Source: Polytrichum commune (Eukaryota > Streptophyta > Polytrichopsida > Polytrichales > Polytrichaceae). Taken from it: a stretch of 64,000 nt of DNA. The DNA is taken from contig OX485808.1 of assembly GCA_950295325.1 (NCBI GenBank), positions 8,742,501 to 8,806,500 on the forward strand. The letters are read 5' to 3'. A model generated the notes under the pieces. It was not told the origin of the DNA, searched no databases, and was given only the letters and a program-made list of their open reading frames with translations. Each line of letters opens with the position of its first letter. Position 1 is the first letter of the stretch. Of this stretch, positions 34,728-44,965 are shown one piece after another. The position numbers and the translations under genes are program-made.

Positions 34728-34960
34728 TCAAGGTGGAGAGCGTTGCTCATGCCCTGATCACACCAAAATTTCTATCTGATTCCAGTCGTGAAGTTGTTGG
34801 GGATTATGTTGAGAAACAGATGTTGCCCCTCCGTTTCTCACACTACTACAACCGGAGATGCCGATGGATAGTGCCAGAAGAATTGGCTGGTGTGATCAGC
34901 CCCTCACAACATCCGAAAACATGTTCTAGCTCGTCAGTTGAATCTTGCACCACCATAGCA
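34728..34960. repeat. Dispersed repeat, also present in the GST 5' flank
   Basis: Same-orientation relative of 7962-8200. An 80-codon frame (34724-34966) crosses it; the related stretch at the GST locus does not keep that frame open, so coding is unlikely. The following 34967-35560 shows no recognisable gene. Confidence 0.55.
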
Positions 34961-35649
34961 CCTTAGTGTAGCACGTGGTGGTGGATTGTGCACTTTGACA
35001 ACAAAGGTTGGAAGCATGTCGGGCAATGATTCCCCAAGCATTTGCAACTTCTTTGCGAGAGAAGAAAGGCAGAAGTGGAGGAGAGGAGGGGAAGGCTTCT
35101 CAAAATCTTTGGGGATCGTACATGTGGTGGTGGTTTTGGAAGATGGGTGTGGGATCCTCCATTCTAGTAGATTTCAGGGGGTTCCAATTAATGGCATATG
35201 GCGCAATACGAGAGTGTGGTTTGACTTCTCTTACGGATTGCATTAACGTCAAGAAACCGTGATATAAGGGGAGAAATTGTGACAGTGAGGAGTGAGATTT
35301 GAACTGAGAACATCTGCTCCCTAGGGATTCGGGATGTTAGAGAAGGAGTGACATTGTGGGGGTTGATATTACGGAGTTTAGGGTGTATGTGTAACTCCAA
35401 AGCTGGAGATGCATTAGGGGCACATATCCGTGCCACATCAGCTTGTCAAATACAGGGATGAGTCAACATTGAAAGCGGCATATAAAACGTGAACTTGCCA
35501 CCAACTTTCCATTATTGGGAAATATTGCAATGTATGCCAATCACAATAATAACCGGTTATGATCATCCTCCCCCCCCAGTGGACCCAAATACCTGGCATA
35601 CTCAATCCCCATATCTTGATGAACTTTGACCATTCCCTCCCTCCTAGGG

Positions 35650-36010
35650 CTTGGCGTCTAATTTAGGGCCGCGATAGACTACGGTGAATAAGTGCACCGG
35701 TCAAGAATTTAAGGGGAATGGAGCAATATGATTGGCTGTGAAATCAGTTCTTCACCAGTCGGGATTTACACTACGGTCAAAGCTTCTTCAGTGGAGAACT
35801 TCAAGCATGGATGAAAAATGACATGGTTGCCAACATAGAACACGTCTTGCTAGGGGAATTTTGCGGAGGTCAAGTTTCTTGGGCAACCTCGATTCCTCAG
35901 ACAACAAACTTGGACTCCAGAGAACTCCGACTTGAGGTATTTTCTTGGTTATTCTTTTCCATCTTGTCCGCTGCACCAACCGTTACCTCAAATAACCTTG
36001 TCTTCGGCGA
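35650..36010. repeat. Dispersed repeat, also present in GST intron 5
   Basis: Contains GATAGACTACGGTGAATAAG and GTGCACCGGTCAAGAATTT, matching GST intron 5 directly. It then has AACTTGGACTCCAGAGAACT and ACCTCAAATAACCTTGTCTT, matching the same intron in reverse complement. Confidence 0.6.
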
Positions 36011-36223
36011 AATTTCTTGAGCACTTCTCCATTGTAGTTTGAAGCGGCCCCTAGATACTTTCAAAAACTCATCCATCATGGATGAAGGGCTCAAGTAAAA
36101 ACAACGCTCATATAAGGCCAATTCCAAATTCCAACTACACTAAGCATCTCATTTAATAATGTGGCCCACACTGTCCATGAGCAACCCACAGTAATTGTTT
36201 TGCAATTACTGGTTGACAACTAA

Positions 36224-36455
36224 CACTAGAAGAAGACTTGTCCATTACAACTGTCCGTGGCCGCTCATGGTGAAAAATGCATAAATAATCATTTTGATTG
36301 TCAACTAAAGATTTTTGGTTGCAATTTTTTGAAACAACTAGCAACCAAAACCTTCTGGTTGATAACCAAAATGATTCAATTATGTATTTTCTTGTTGTGA
36401 GTCACAATGGCCAAGTCACAACGGATGGTCGTAATGGACAAGTTTTCTTCTAGTG
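36224..36455. mobile_element. 232-bp CACTA MITE with TAA target duplication
   Basis: The left end CACTAGAAGAAGACTTGTCC and the right end GGACAAGTTTTCTTCTAGTG are inverted repeats, extending inward through CATTAC and its complement GTAATG. TAA precedes at 36221-36223 and follows at 36456-36458. CACTA ends with a 3-bp duplication define the CACTA (En/Spm) superfamily. The interior also folds (TTTTGATTGTCAACTAAAG against GTTGATAACCAAAA). It is far too short to encode a transposase. Confidence 0.9.
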
Positions 36456-36680
36456 TAAAGAAGGTGTCACATGACAACTAATGTTATGTACTTACATGAC
36501 AAATCACAAAGAACACTCTATCTATATTGCACATTGATTTTGATGCCACATTAAATCATATATCTAGTAATGTGATAAATTAATTTGGAGTCTTCAAGCC
36601 TGCAAAATTTCAGAAGTGTGTCAGCTTTGAGATTAACTTCTCATTCTATAGAATAGTTTGTTGTGTTTCTACGTCGTGAA

Positions 36681-36852
36681 GATCTCTCTCTCTCTCATGA
36701 ATATATGACTTATATATCTCTCTCTCTCATGAATGTATGCTTATAACTCTCTCTCCTCTCTCATAAATATACGACTTATAACTCTCTCTCCTCTCTCATG
36801 AATATATGACTTATAACTCTCTCTCCTCTCTCATGAATATATGACTTATAAT
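36681..36852. repeat. 35-bp CT-rich minisatellite, five degenerate units
   Basis: Units combine a CTCTCTCTC run with CATGAATATATGACTTATA. The last units start at 36781 and 36816, giving a 35-bp period; the first two are shorter. Confidence 0.75.
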
Positions 36853-38344
36853 ACTCTTCGTTAAAGAAAACAAAACAAAAAATCCCAGTACCTTTTCATT
36901 CATCTAATGGTCCCCGTGACCTAGTCTCTCAATGGGTGAGACTTCTTTGCGGGTGCTTTTGAATGATTCGTGTGTTGTCCTAGCATCGTATCTTGAATCA
37001 CAATGTTTTGGGGAGAGTGGGAATTATCATAAACGAGTGTACCCTCTCACTCGTCCAACACGAAAGCCTCGAAATAGTATGCGACCCGGAAGCTATTTGT
37101 TTGGTTGATTTGACACCAAAATTGGGTTTGAAGACCCTGATCTAGTGTACTTGGAGTCATTTGAGATGAAATGGCATCGAACTTCTAGGAAGTTGAGTTT
37201 TTATGTTGGATGGACGAGAAGATCGCATGTCCACTTGCCACTGGTTCATATTCGATACCAACATAAGCTAATCTCCATGTTTTGATGAACAGTTCATCAA
37301 GTTAATTGGACCCCTGTACACCACCCAACGATTACCAAACTTGTGGCGCATCCTCAACACACCAAACCTTTAACGGAGTTGATTTTTTTGGTCTACCTTG
37401 TTCCTTTTACTGTTTTATCTTTAAGTGTGTCCAAAAACACACACCACAATGACAACCAAGATTTAATAGAGTGGCACTATCACACAAGTACAACAATTGC
37501 GTTTTCTAAGAAGTCCTCCATACATGTGCTTAACTATGAGTTATAACTTGTGTAGCATATGTATACATAGTGCGGCAAAGTTCAAATTAATACCACTTAA
37601 GTGCGCTCAATTGCAATCATAAGTGCCCTTGAGAGAATAATAGACTAACATGAACTTATCAATCCATATCTCTTGAATTCAATCAAAACGCATTATTATT
37701 CTGACATACAAGAGCTTAACTCCGTAACTAGTACTGTGTCCACACTAGGACCAACAATTGGCCCACACTACTGGGAGAATTTCCATCTTGATAGGAATTC
37801 TCGTCTTGTATGCACCAAGAAAATTACAACCAGTATGGTTATTACGAGTAGGACAAAAATCCTTACTAGCAACAGTAAATTTTGGAAAGAGATGCATTTT
37901 TTCCTATCAAAAAGGACTTCTCCTACTTCCCAAGACCAACGATTGGCATTGTATAAGTGTCACGACGTAAACCACCAAAGAGTGTAATGCAATGCATTCA
38001 TAATTTGTTTGTTGTGTGAAAATTAGGTAGTTATATGTAGCATTGAGGTGGCACCGACTTAGGGGTTGTGTGGCCCGTACTATTGATTATAAAAGTTTTT
38101 CTTTGTGTTGGGATTGCCATGGACTCTCCAAGTGGCAACTAAGTGACTTCAAGATATCGCTTAAGGATAAGTTGCATTTTGTACACGTGTCGTAGTAACA
38201 CACACATCAGCTAGCCATGGCCTCAACAAAACCATTACCATTCTCTTTGATCCAACATCAACTTATTACACTAGGAGAGAACTTGTCCATTTCATTCATT
38301 TGTTGCAACTTCTCCATTGCGGTTTATGGCAAGGACGTCAACTA
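36853..38344. other. Intergenic; a decayed MITE end at about 37012-37250
   Basis: Part of this stretch (about 37012-37250) resembles the MITE at 24486: GGGAATTATCATA, CTCGAAATAGTATG, TTTGACACCAAAA and TTTTTATGTTGGATGGAC. The rest is not recognisable. Confidence 0.4.
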
Positions 38345-38652
38345 CCGTAAATCTAAACCATGACATTCTAATTTGTCATTCCTCGGCAAAAACATCGGGC
38401 ATTATAAATTTACAATGTTGTAACTATTGTCAATATGTGTTTTTTCATCCAACTTTCAATCATGCATGACAACATTTCAACACACAATTGTTAGGATGCA
38501 CATTATGCCAAATTTTGTTTGGATAGTTGGCATAGGTTTCATCCAAATTTCAATTATCCATGACATTACTTGTAAACCTATTCAAAAGTGTCATAAGAAA
38601 AGTTACCACAATGAAATGAATTACCACATGACACTAAATACAATACTTAGTG
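38345..38652. mobile_element. CACTAAAT-family MITE, 5'-truncated copy
   Basis: Shares TTTGTCATTCCTCGGCAAAA, TTTACAATGTTG, a CATGACAACATTTCA phrase, AGTTACCACAATGA and the right end GACACTAAATACAATACTTA with the other copies. The left end is missing. Confidence 0.65.
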
Positions 38653-40234
38653 GAATATTTAGGTAATTCCATACTGTTTGACCACTTTTGGACTAAATTG
38701 TTGCCGCACATATGCTTTAAGATATCCACTGTGGTGCCATACATCTACGCCACATCATGTTCAAGACCATTTGATAAACAATCACCCACACATAATGGCT
38801 TCATGGTGAGTACAAATAACAATACTTGAACCACGAGTGTTCACGCTTCTAAAGATTGCTTGCTTATTTGTTAACTCATTCCAAGTCTGGAAACACCTAC
38901 ATGTTAGCTAATTGCACAAAGAATTTTGTTTGGTTGTCAAGTGGGGGGTTTTAACTACCAATTTTCCATATCCACAACCAAAAGTCTCCCCCCTGACAAT
39001 TATTTTTCTCGCCATGAGTTGCAAAGGAACATCTTCATCCATTTTTTTCATCATCGAGTTAAGAAACTCGCCCTTAACCGATCGTTACTTGATATTGGAT
39101 TGTTACTATAGTTTTGAGTCAAGAAAATTCTAAAGACATTTTGGTGAAGATCAAGAATAAGGATCCTAATTTCAACTGCATGGACGCGATCTACAATTCA
39201 CTCTCTACAATTATCTCTTTTAGGCCAACTCCAAACATGGTCTCTAATTCGTATTACAATGCACCTTTAATCCACACTATTACTGTTAATCAAGGGCTAA
39301 GATATATAACCGAAGAATGTCCAAAAGTATTGTTTGTTCTATGAAAAACCATTACATGTAACACTGAGGTGGCACTAAGTTGACGTATGCATGTGTGACC
39401 CCTATTGATTACCAAAGTTATCTTCAAGTCACGGTTGTGTGGACTCTCCTAGTGGATGCAAGAGGCGGCAACTTGGCTTCAAGATATGGTTATAAAATGC
39501 ATATTATAGGGGTATTAATGTGACGGAGAGTACCTCAACTACCCATAGTCCCAAATACCGTACTATGTGATACTTTGGCAATTCTAGAATGTGAATTATA
39601 TTGCTGGATTTTTTACATGGTCCCGGCCAATGAGGTCACGCCACTTGTCAGTTTATTAAAAGAGCCGGATCAAGTTAGGGTTTGAGGTGGCAGGTCCCAC
39701 CAACCAAAACTCTATTTTAGACCCTAAAGGAATCTCTAAAAGTGTGGTTGCAGTGGTAAAAACATAGAGGTTCTAGGATTTTCGCCCAAGTTTCAAGATT
39801 AGATTCCCACACAAAAGAGCCATAAGTTCAAGCACTTAAAAGGAGAAGTCTTTCAAAACAATACCAAGACTCTATGATGCCATGAAATAGCTTGTTGCAT
39901 ATTCACCTTCGTTATAGACATGTTTACGTAGATACCACAAATCCCTAGCCCAACACAAGGATAGCATACATCATGCTCTCGTTCTTGCTTTTACATTCAA
40001 TATTAAAAAAAACATCCACCGTCCATCCATCCATCCATGTAGAAGTTGTAAGTGGCACACTTGGCAAATAAGATAAGGTCTAATAAGGTGCTCGTGATTG
40101 CAGGTACTACATGAATCACAATTCCTTGTCCATTGGTTTCCTTTCACAATACGAGATTGAAATACATGTGTTATGTCTCCTAGATTCATAATGAATATCC
40201 TTGTTTGTTTTTATTTTTTTATCTTTCTATATAT
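38653..40234. other. Intergenic, only repeat fragments
   Basis: No gene is recognisable. A short piece at about 39900-39955 (TTCACCTTCG, GATACCACAAATCCCTAG) resembles the 315-bp repeat family. CATC repeats occur at about 40015-40036. Confidence 0.35.
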
Positions 40235-40408
40235 AGATAGAAGGCCGACATGCCAACGCCAAAGAACAGGAGGCAGTTGACCACCTGGCAAGTTTTCCGT
40301 CAAGTAGAGAGGAGATTTCACAGCCGGGATTCGAATCACCAACCTCTTCCTTGAGATTTGGGTATCTCTCCACCATCATCAAGTAGTTTAAGGTCATATC
40401 GGACCAAT
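40235..40408 (-). repeat. SINE-like element with pol III B-box-like motif
   Basis: On the minus strand, GGTGATTCGAATCCC at 40326-40340 matches the tRNA-type B box GGTTCGANNCC with one difference. A GATGGTGGAGAGA stretch upstream could be a degraded A box. A second, weaker copy lies at 29973-30116, which supports a dispersed tRNA-derived SINE. Tail and target duplication are not clear. Confidence 0.45.
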
Positions 40409-40787
40409 AATGAATATCCTTGTTGAATGAGTTTATATTCATTCATGGATACAAGGTACGAAGTTATTTTTCAAGACAACATGCCCTACATCGATAGGTG
40501 CCCTCACTTAGTGTGGGGTCAATTATGGGTTTCCTTTGCCCTTTTAGTACACCTCTCTCGTAACTACTATTGTAGTATATCATAAAACCGTCAATTAGAA
40601 AGAACCAATGATAAGGAACTACAGTTCATGTAGTACGTTATGGCACATGGCACATTAGTAGTTCTATTTTATCCCTTGGCCTCAACATGACGAGGACGGC
40701 ACGACAACCTACTCTCCTTTATTCAACGATGTAAATTGTCAAGACCTTCGTACCTAGTAGGCCACGTCACGCTTACTATCAATATGC

Positions 40788-41559
40788 TTTAGAAAAGGTA
40801 TTGCCCAAATAGTGACTTGGCTATATTGACCAAAAATCTCCCATCTTGAGATACCCAACAACGTACCAATATTTGGCCGGTGTAACAATTTTGACACCCA
40901 TGGGCAAGTTCATTCACACCATTATTGATTTTGGTTATTGATACTATGTATTCACCCATATACCAATCCAACATTGGTTTAAACCTAAGTTACAAGGGCC
41001 ATTCATGAGTCCCTCTAAGTTACATTGCGATTCAAGTGAGTCCTCTTTGGACAGACCACATACATCCATCTATTCAATTCAAAGTCATCCATCACAATCA
41101 ATGTGGGATTCAAATCTTAGCAACCAAGGAGGGCTAACTTTGGGCCACTTCACACACGAGACTGAGGGTATGATTTAGAAAAGGGATTGCCCAAATAGTA
41201 ACTTGGCTATATTGACCAAAAATCTCCCATCTTGAGATACCCAACAACGTACCAATATTTGGTTGGTATAACAATTTTGACACCCATGGGCAAGTTCATT
41301 CACACCATTATTGATTTTGGTTATTGATATTGTGTATTCACCCATATACCAATCCAACATTGGTTTAAACCTAAGTTACAAGGGCCATTCTTGAGTCCCT
41401 CTAAGTTACAGTGTGAGTCAAGTGAGTCCTCTTTGGACAGACCACATCCATCCATCCATTCAATTCAAAGTCATCCATCACAGTCAACGTGGGATTCAAA
41501 TCTTAGCAACCAAGGAGGGCTGACTTAGGGCCACTTCATACACGAGACTGAGGGCCTGT
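40788..41559. repeat. 386-bp tandem duplication
   Basis: Unit 1 (40788-41173) and unit 2 (41174-41559) are highly similar along their full length. Both include TTTAGAAAAGG, ATTGACCAAAAATCTCCCAT, CACCCATGGGCAAGTTCATT and CAACCAAGGAGGGCT, and both finish with the first about 30 bases of a Tourist-like MITE (GGGCCACTTC at 41142 and 41528). Matching 61-codon minus-strand frames in both units reflect the duplication, not coding. The MITE must have inserted first. Confidence 0.92.
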
Positions 41560-41817
41560 GACCATTGCACTTCAAGCACTCTTTTGGTGGAAAAGGCTGA
41601 GTATGTCCAAGTTTGCTTCACACTACACTTGAGGGACCAATGTAGTAAATGACTGCAAGATGGACGTAAGGTCTACATGGAATCCCACGTGGCATCAAAT
41701 GGATCATGTTTCATGGTCACTTGGATTATTTTCAAAAACCACCTCTTGGAGGTAGGCCTAACACAAAACTGAGAGACCATAACACTCCAAACTCTCACAA
41801 CCATGGATTTATTATAT
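41528..41817. mobile_element. Tourist-like MITE, right-truncated copy
   Basis: Starts GGGCCACTTCATACACGAG after TTA and continues with CTGTGACCATTGCACTTCAA, CACTCTTTTGGTGGAAAAGG, CTTGGATTATTTTCAAAAAC and ACAACCATGGATTTATT, then stops matching at about 41817, roughly halfway through the full element. Confidence 0.75.
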
Positions 41818-44399
41818 TTTATCAAGTCCGATATTATTTTCATTTACACATAAGGTGTAGTTCTCGTTGAAGAGTAGATTTGACCTCAAGTACCGCCCCT
41901 CTTCTTGGTTTGTTCCATGGGATGGCAACAAATGACTTATGGATTCTAGTGAAAGTTTTGGTTTGAGGGTACATAAGATCCTTATTGCTTTGGCATTTAA
42001 TAGATAAATAAAACACATTGTCAAAACTTAATCAATCCTAACACATTCATGCCGGAGTCTTAAGGAGTTGAACTCAAGACCTCATGGATATCAAACCAAG
42101 GACTTGCACTTAAGGAAATTTAATGTTTATATTTATTGCATTGGAACCAATGGGTATTAGAAATAGGATGTTGAATCTCTCTCTCTCTCTCTCTATATAT
42201 ATTTATTCTTCTCATGTTGAACCAAGAAGCACCTTACAATAATCTCCTTTCACCAATCCTCTCCCATGCTTTGGTCTCAAAGTTTTTTCTTAGTTCTCTT
42301 TTGGTAACTACAAACAAAGTAGAACCAATGAAAGTAACCATGATGATTACAACTACTACCAACTACACATGTATTCTAGTTGGGTAAGTAAGCATATTCA
42401 TAATTGTGGTTGTCATTAGTGCACCTTACATGTCCTTATCCCTCATATTTGTTTAGAGTCAAATAAAGTAAAACACAACCATCAACCATCAAAATGCCCT
42501 TCAACTAATAATTCATATTTGAAGTTTTGAGTAGAGGAGCATTGGCTACAACTATTGGAGTGACGGAACCACACATGAATGATTATACATTTTTCATCCA
42601 ATTTTATACATTTTTTGTCCTGAAGTTGGTGATCTCATCCAATTTTACGATTTGTGTATATATTTATAGTTATTTCACCCACAAACATCATGGAATAACC
42701 ACATAATATTCCAGTTTATATTTTTAGAATAACAAATCGCCAGCACATAACATGATTTTAAAACATTGCCTCGAGCATATGCACATACTAGTATGTGGTG
42801 TGGGTACATGTTATGTAAGACATGAATGAATATATGGTCGCTTTATTTGATGACTTTTTCCTTTTTCCTTTTTACTATTCATGATGTGAGTTTTTGTAAG
42901 CCAAGTTGTGTTTCATTGGCCTGGCATGTAGAACTAATACCATGTAATTGCATACATTGGAGTGGCTATCAAATGCATCTAATATCAAACCCTACCCACT
43001 TGTGAAACTCCACCGGGTGTGTAAACAATAGGTATTCCTTAATGTGTATTTTAAATGGATTCTTGAGCATTGATATCACGAGCTTTGAGCAATGCATTCT
43101 TTCCCGCGTTGGTATTATAGAAGAGGATACAAAGATCAACATCATCTTCCCAATGGATGAGTTTACCTATACATAACGAAACCCCGAGGAAAAGGGCATG
43201 TGGACCAGGTCCCCAAATGTGGATTTTAATTTGGCAACGATGACTATTTTTAGATACGAACATTATACATCCACGCACCCATCCGTCTAGAGGGTTTCAA
43301 TAGGGGGAGGGGGGGGGGGCAAAAGCTTATCAAACTCTTCATTGGCACACCATTTGTCCATAAATTTATTGGATTCTTTGATGCCATTTTAAGAATTAAA
43401 TTAGCTATGATTATAAAGTTACCTCTTTGAAAACAATTGGCTATATTTTCACCTTTCCAATGTGTGACTTTACCTAGACACCACGATACCCTGCCCAAGA
43501 GCAAGACATCTAGACAATGCGCCCCCAAATGTGGGCATCCATTTGATGAGGAGACCTACTCTTACATACAAACAATATTGCGGTCCCATGGCGGTTTCGG
43601 CATTTAGTAAAATTATTTTGGAATTTGTTGAATATTGTGATAATTGTATGCAAGCAGTCATGTTATTGAATCGCGGGATTAATGAGGTTGGTGCATGAGG
43701 AGCCCTGCTACAACCTATAGCAAGACGACACGTGTATGATATCAAACCTGTATGATATTGACACATGTACGATACATTGTGAGGGTTGCTCGTTGCAATG
43801 TACATTCATCGTGCTCGTGTCCCATGAGAACACAAAACATCATTGAGATTTGAGACGGTAGTGCTATGGACAGGTTTACCAATGGAGGAGTTTATTTGGA
43901 CTAGCTGAGAACAATACATCTAAGGTTACTATATGTGCCTAATTTAACTATTGGTCTCAGTTCGACACCTATTTTTGAGTGGCATGTAGTTAGGTTGTGG
44001 TTCCAAGAACAAATATCAAACCACGCGTGGTCTCAATGTCCTAGTTTGAATTCTACCTAATTCCTAGTCCAGATTTGCCAACCGTTCATAGCATATCTTG
44101 ACTATATAGAAACGGTCTCAACAACGTCGTTAAAATAAACACATATTTGACAATACAAATTACATATTTTAAATGTATTTTTACCAAATTTGTTTGGTTT
44201 ATAATCTTGTATTACTTAAAGCATATATCGTCATCGTATATCATTCTCAATGGTTGGGTGGAGCACCGTGGAGCCTTTCTACATGAATAAGACATTCATA
44301 TGGTCTCCACCTTGTACTAAACGCGGGTTTCATATCTTAGGAAGAAATGGGCTTGTCGGAAAGAAGTAACCATTCAAGACCCCATCCGCGTTAGACTTG
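41818..44399. other. Intergenic; CT/AT microsatellite and decayed repeats
   Basis: A (CT)n(AT)n microsatellite lies at about 42177-42206. At about 43138-43200 and 43448-43500, CAATGGATGAGTTTACC and CACCTTTCCAATGTGTGACT are remnants of the 315-bp repeat family. A G tract (five G's, A, eleven G's) sits at 43303-43319. No gene is recognisable. Confidence 0.4.
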
Positions 44400-44965
44400 G
44401 CCCCAAATGTCGGCTTCCATGTGGGCGAGGATGGCTAAACCTCCCTACTACTTATACACAAGGCCAAATGAACAAGGACACATGCCTATATTCATTCATC
44501 CATACCACATCCATTCATCAACATCGCCCGGTCTTCATCCATCCACGCTCACCCATGATTCGTTCATCCATTCAGAGGCTTTCAGTGGGGGAGCCTCGCT
44601 CGGCTTCGCGGACCCTTCGGTCGCCTTTCCCTTCGCCTTGTCCACGGTGTCTGCGATTCCTCTTCTCCTGCTCCGAACTCGGCAAACCCCAGTGTACTGA
44701 TGCGATTCATCTCTCCTTCTCCTCACCTCTCCTCCATGGCCTAAGTTAACTCCAGATGGAACGGCAAGCTGCCATGGTCCGAATGAGCCTCACGCCGCGC
44801 ACGGGGAGGACTAGTTGAGCTCGAACGACATCAATTGGGGTTTGGTTTCGATTGGAGGTCGGGGAAATCCTTTTTGTTCCCTTTTGTTTGTGACACGTCC
44901 GCACATCGTGGTAAGGGATTCGGAACTCGGATTCGGCGCCCTTTCCCAGCCCCGGAGGGCTTGCG
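44400..44965 (+). promoter_or_regulatory. Upstream region and probable 5' leader of the RING-H2 gene
   Basis: Base composition becomes richer in G and C from about 44570, as expected near a plant gene start. CT-rich words (CTCTCCTTCTCCTCACCTCTCC at about 44710-44731) resemble pyrimidine patches of plant core promoters or leaders. No TATA box can be placed with confidence. Open frames here (44407-44749) are probably leader or chance. Confidence 0.4.

Noticed and set aside
34724-34966. An 80-codon protein within the repeat shared with the GST flank
   Set aside because: The related sequence at 7962-8200 does not preserve the frame, so coding is not supported.
35000-35640. A decayed second GST copy between the two GST-like repeats at 34.7 and 35.7 kb
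   Set aside because: I looked for GST exon motifs (SQPSRA, GQVPAI, DWH, SIADL) in all frames and found none.
40323-40345. A tRNA gene suggested by the GATTCGAATCC motif
   Set aside because: No cloverleaf or acceptor stem pairs around it, and a second decayed copy exists, so a SINE-like repeat fits better.
40789-41360. Two near-identical 61-codon minus-strand frames as a duplicated small gene
   Set aside because: They lie in a 386-bp tandem duplication of repeat DNA; conservation between them reflects the duplication, and no codon-level constraint is evident.
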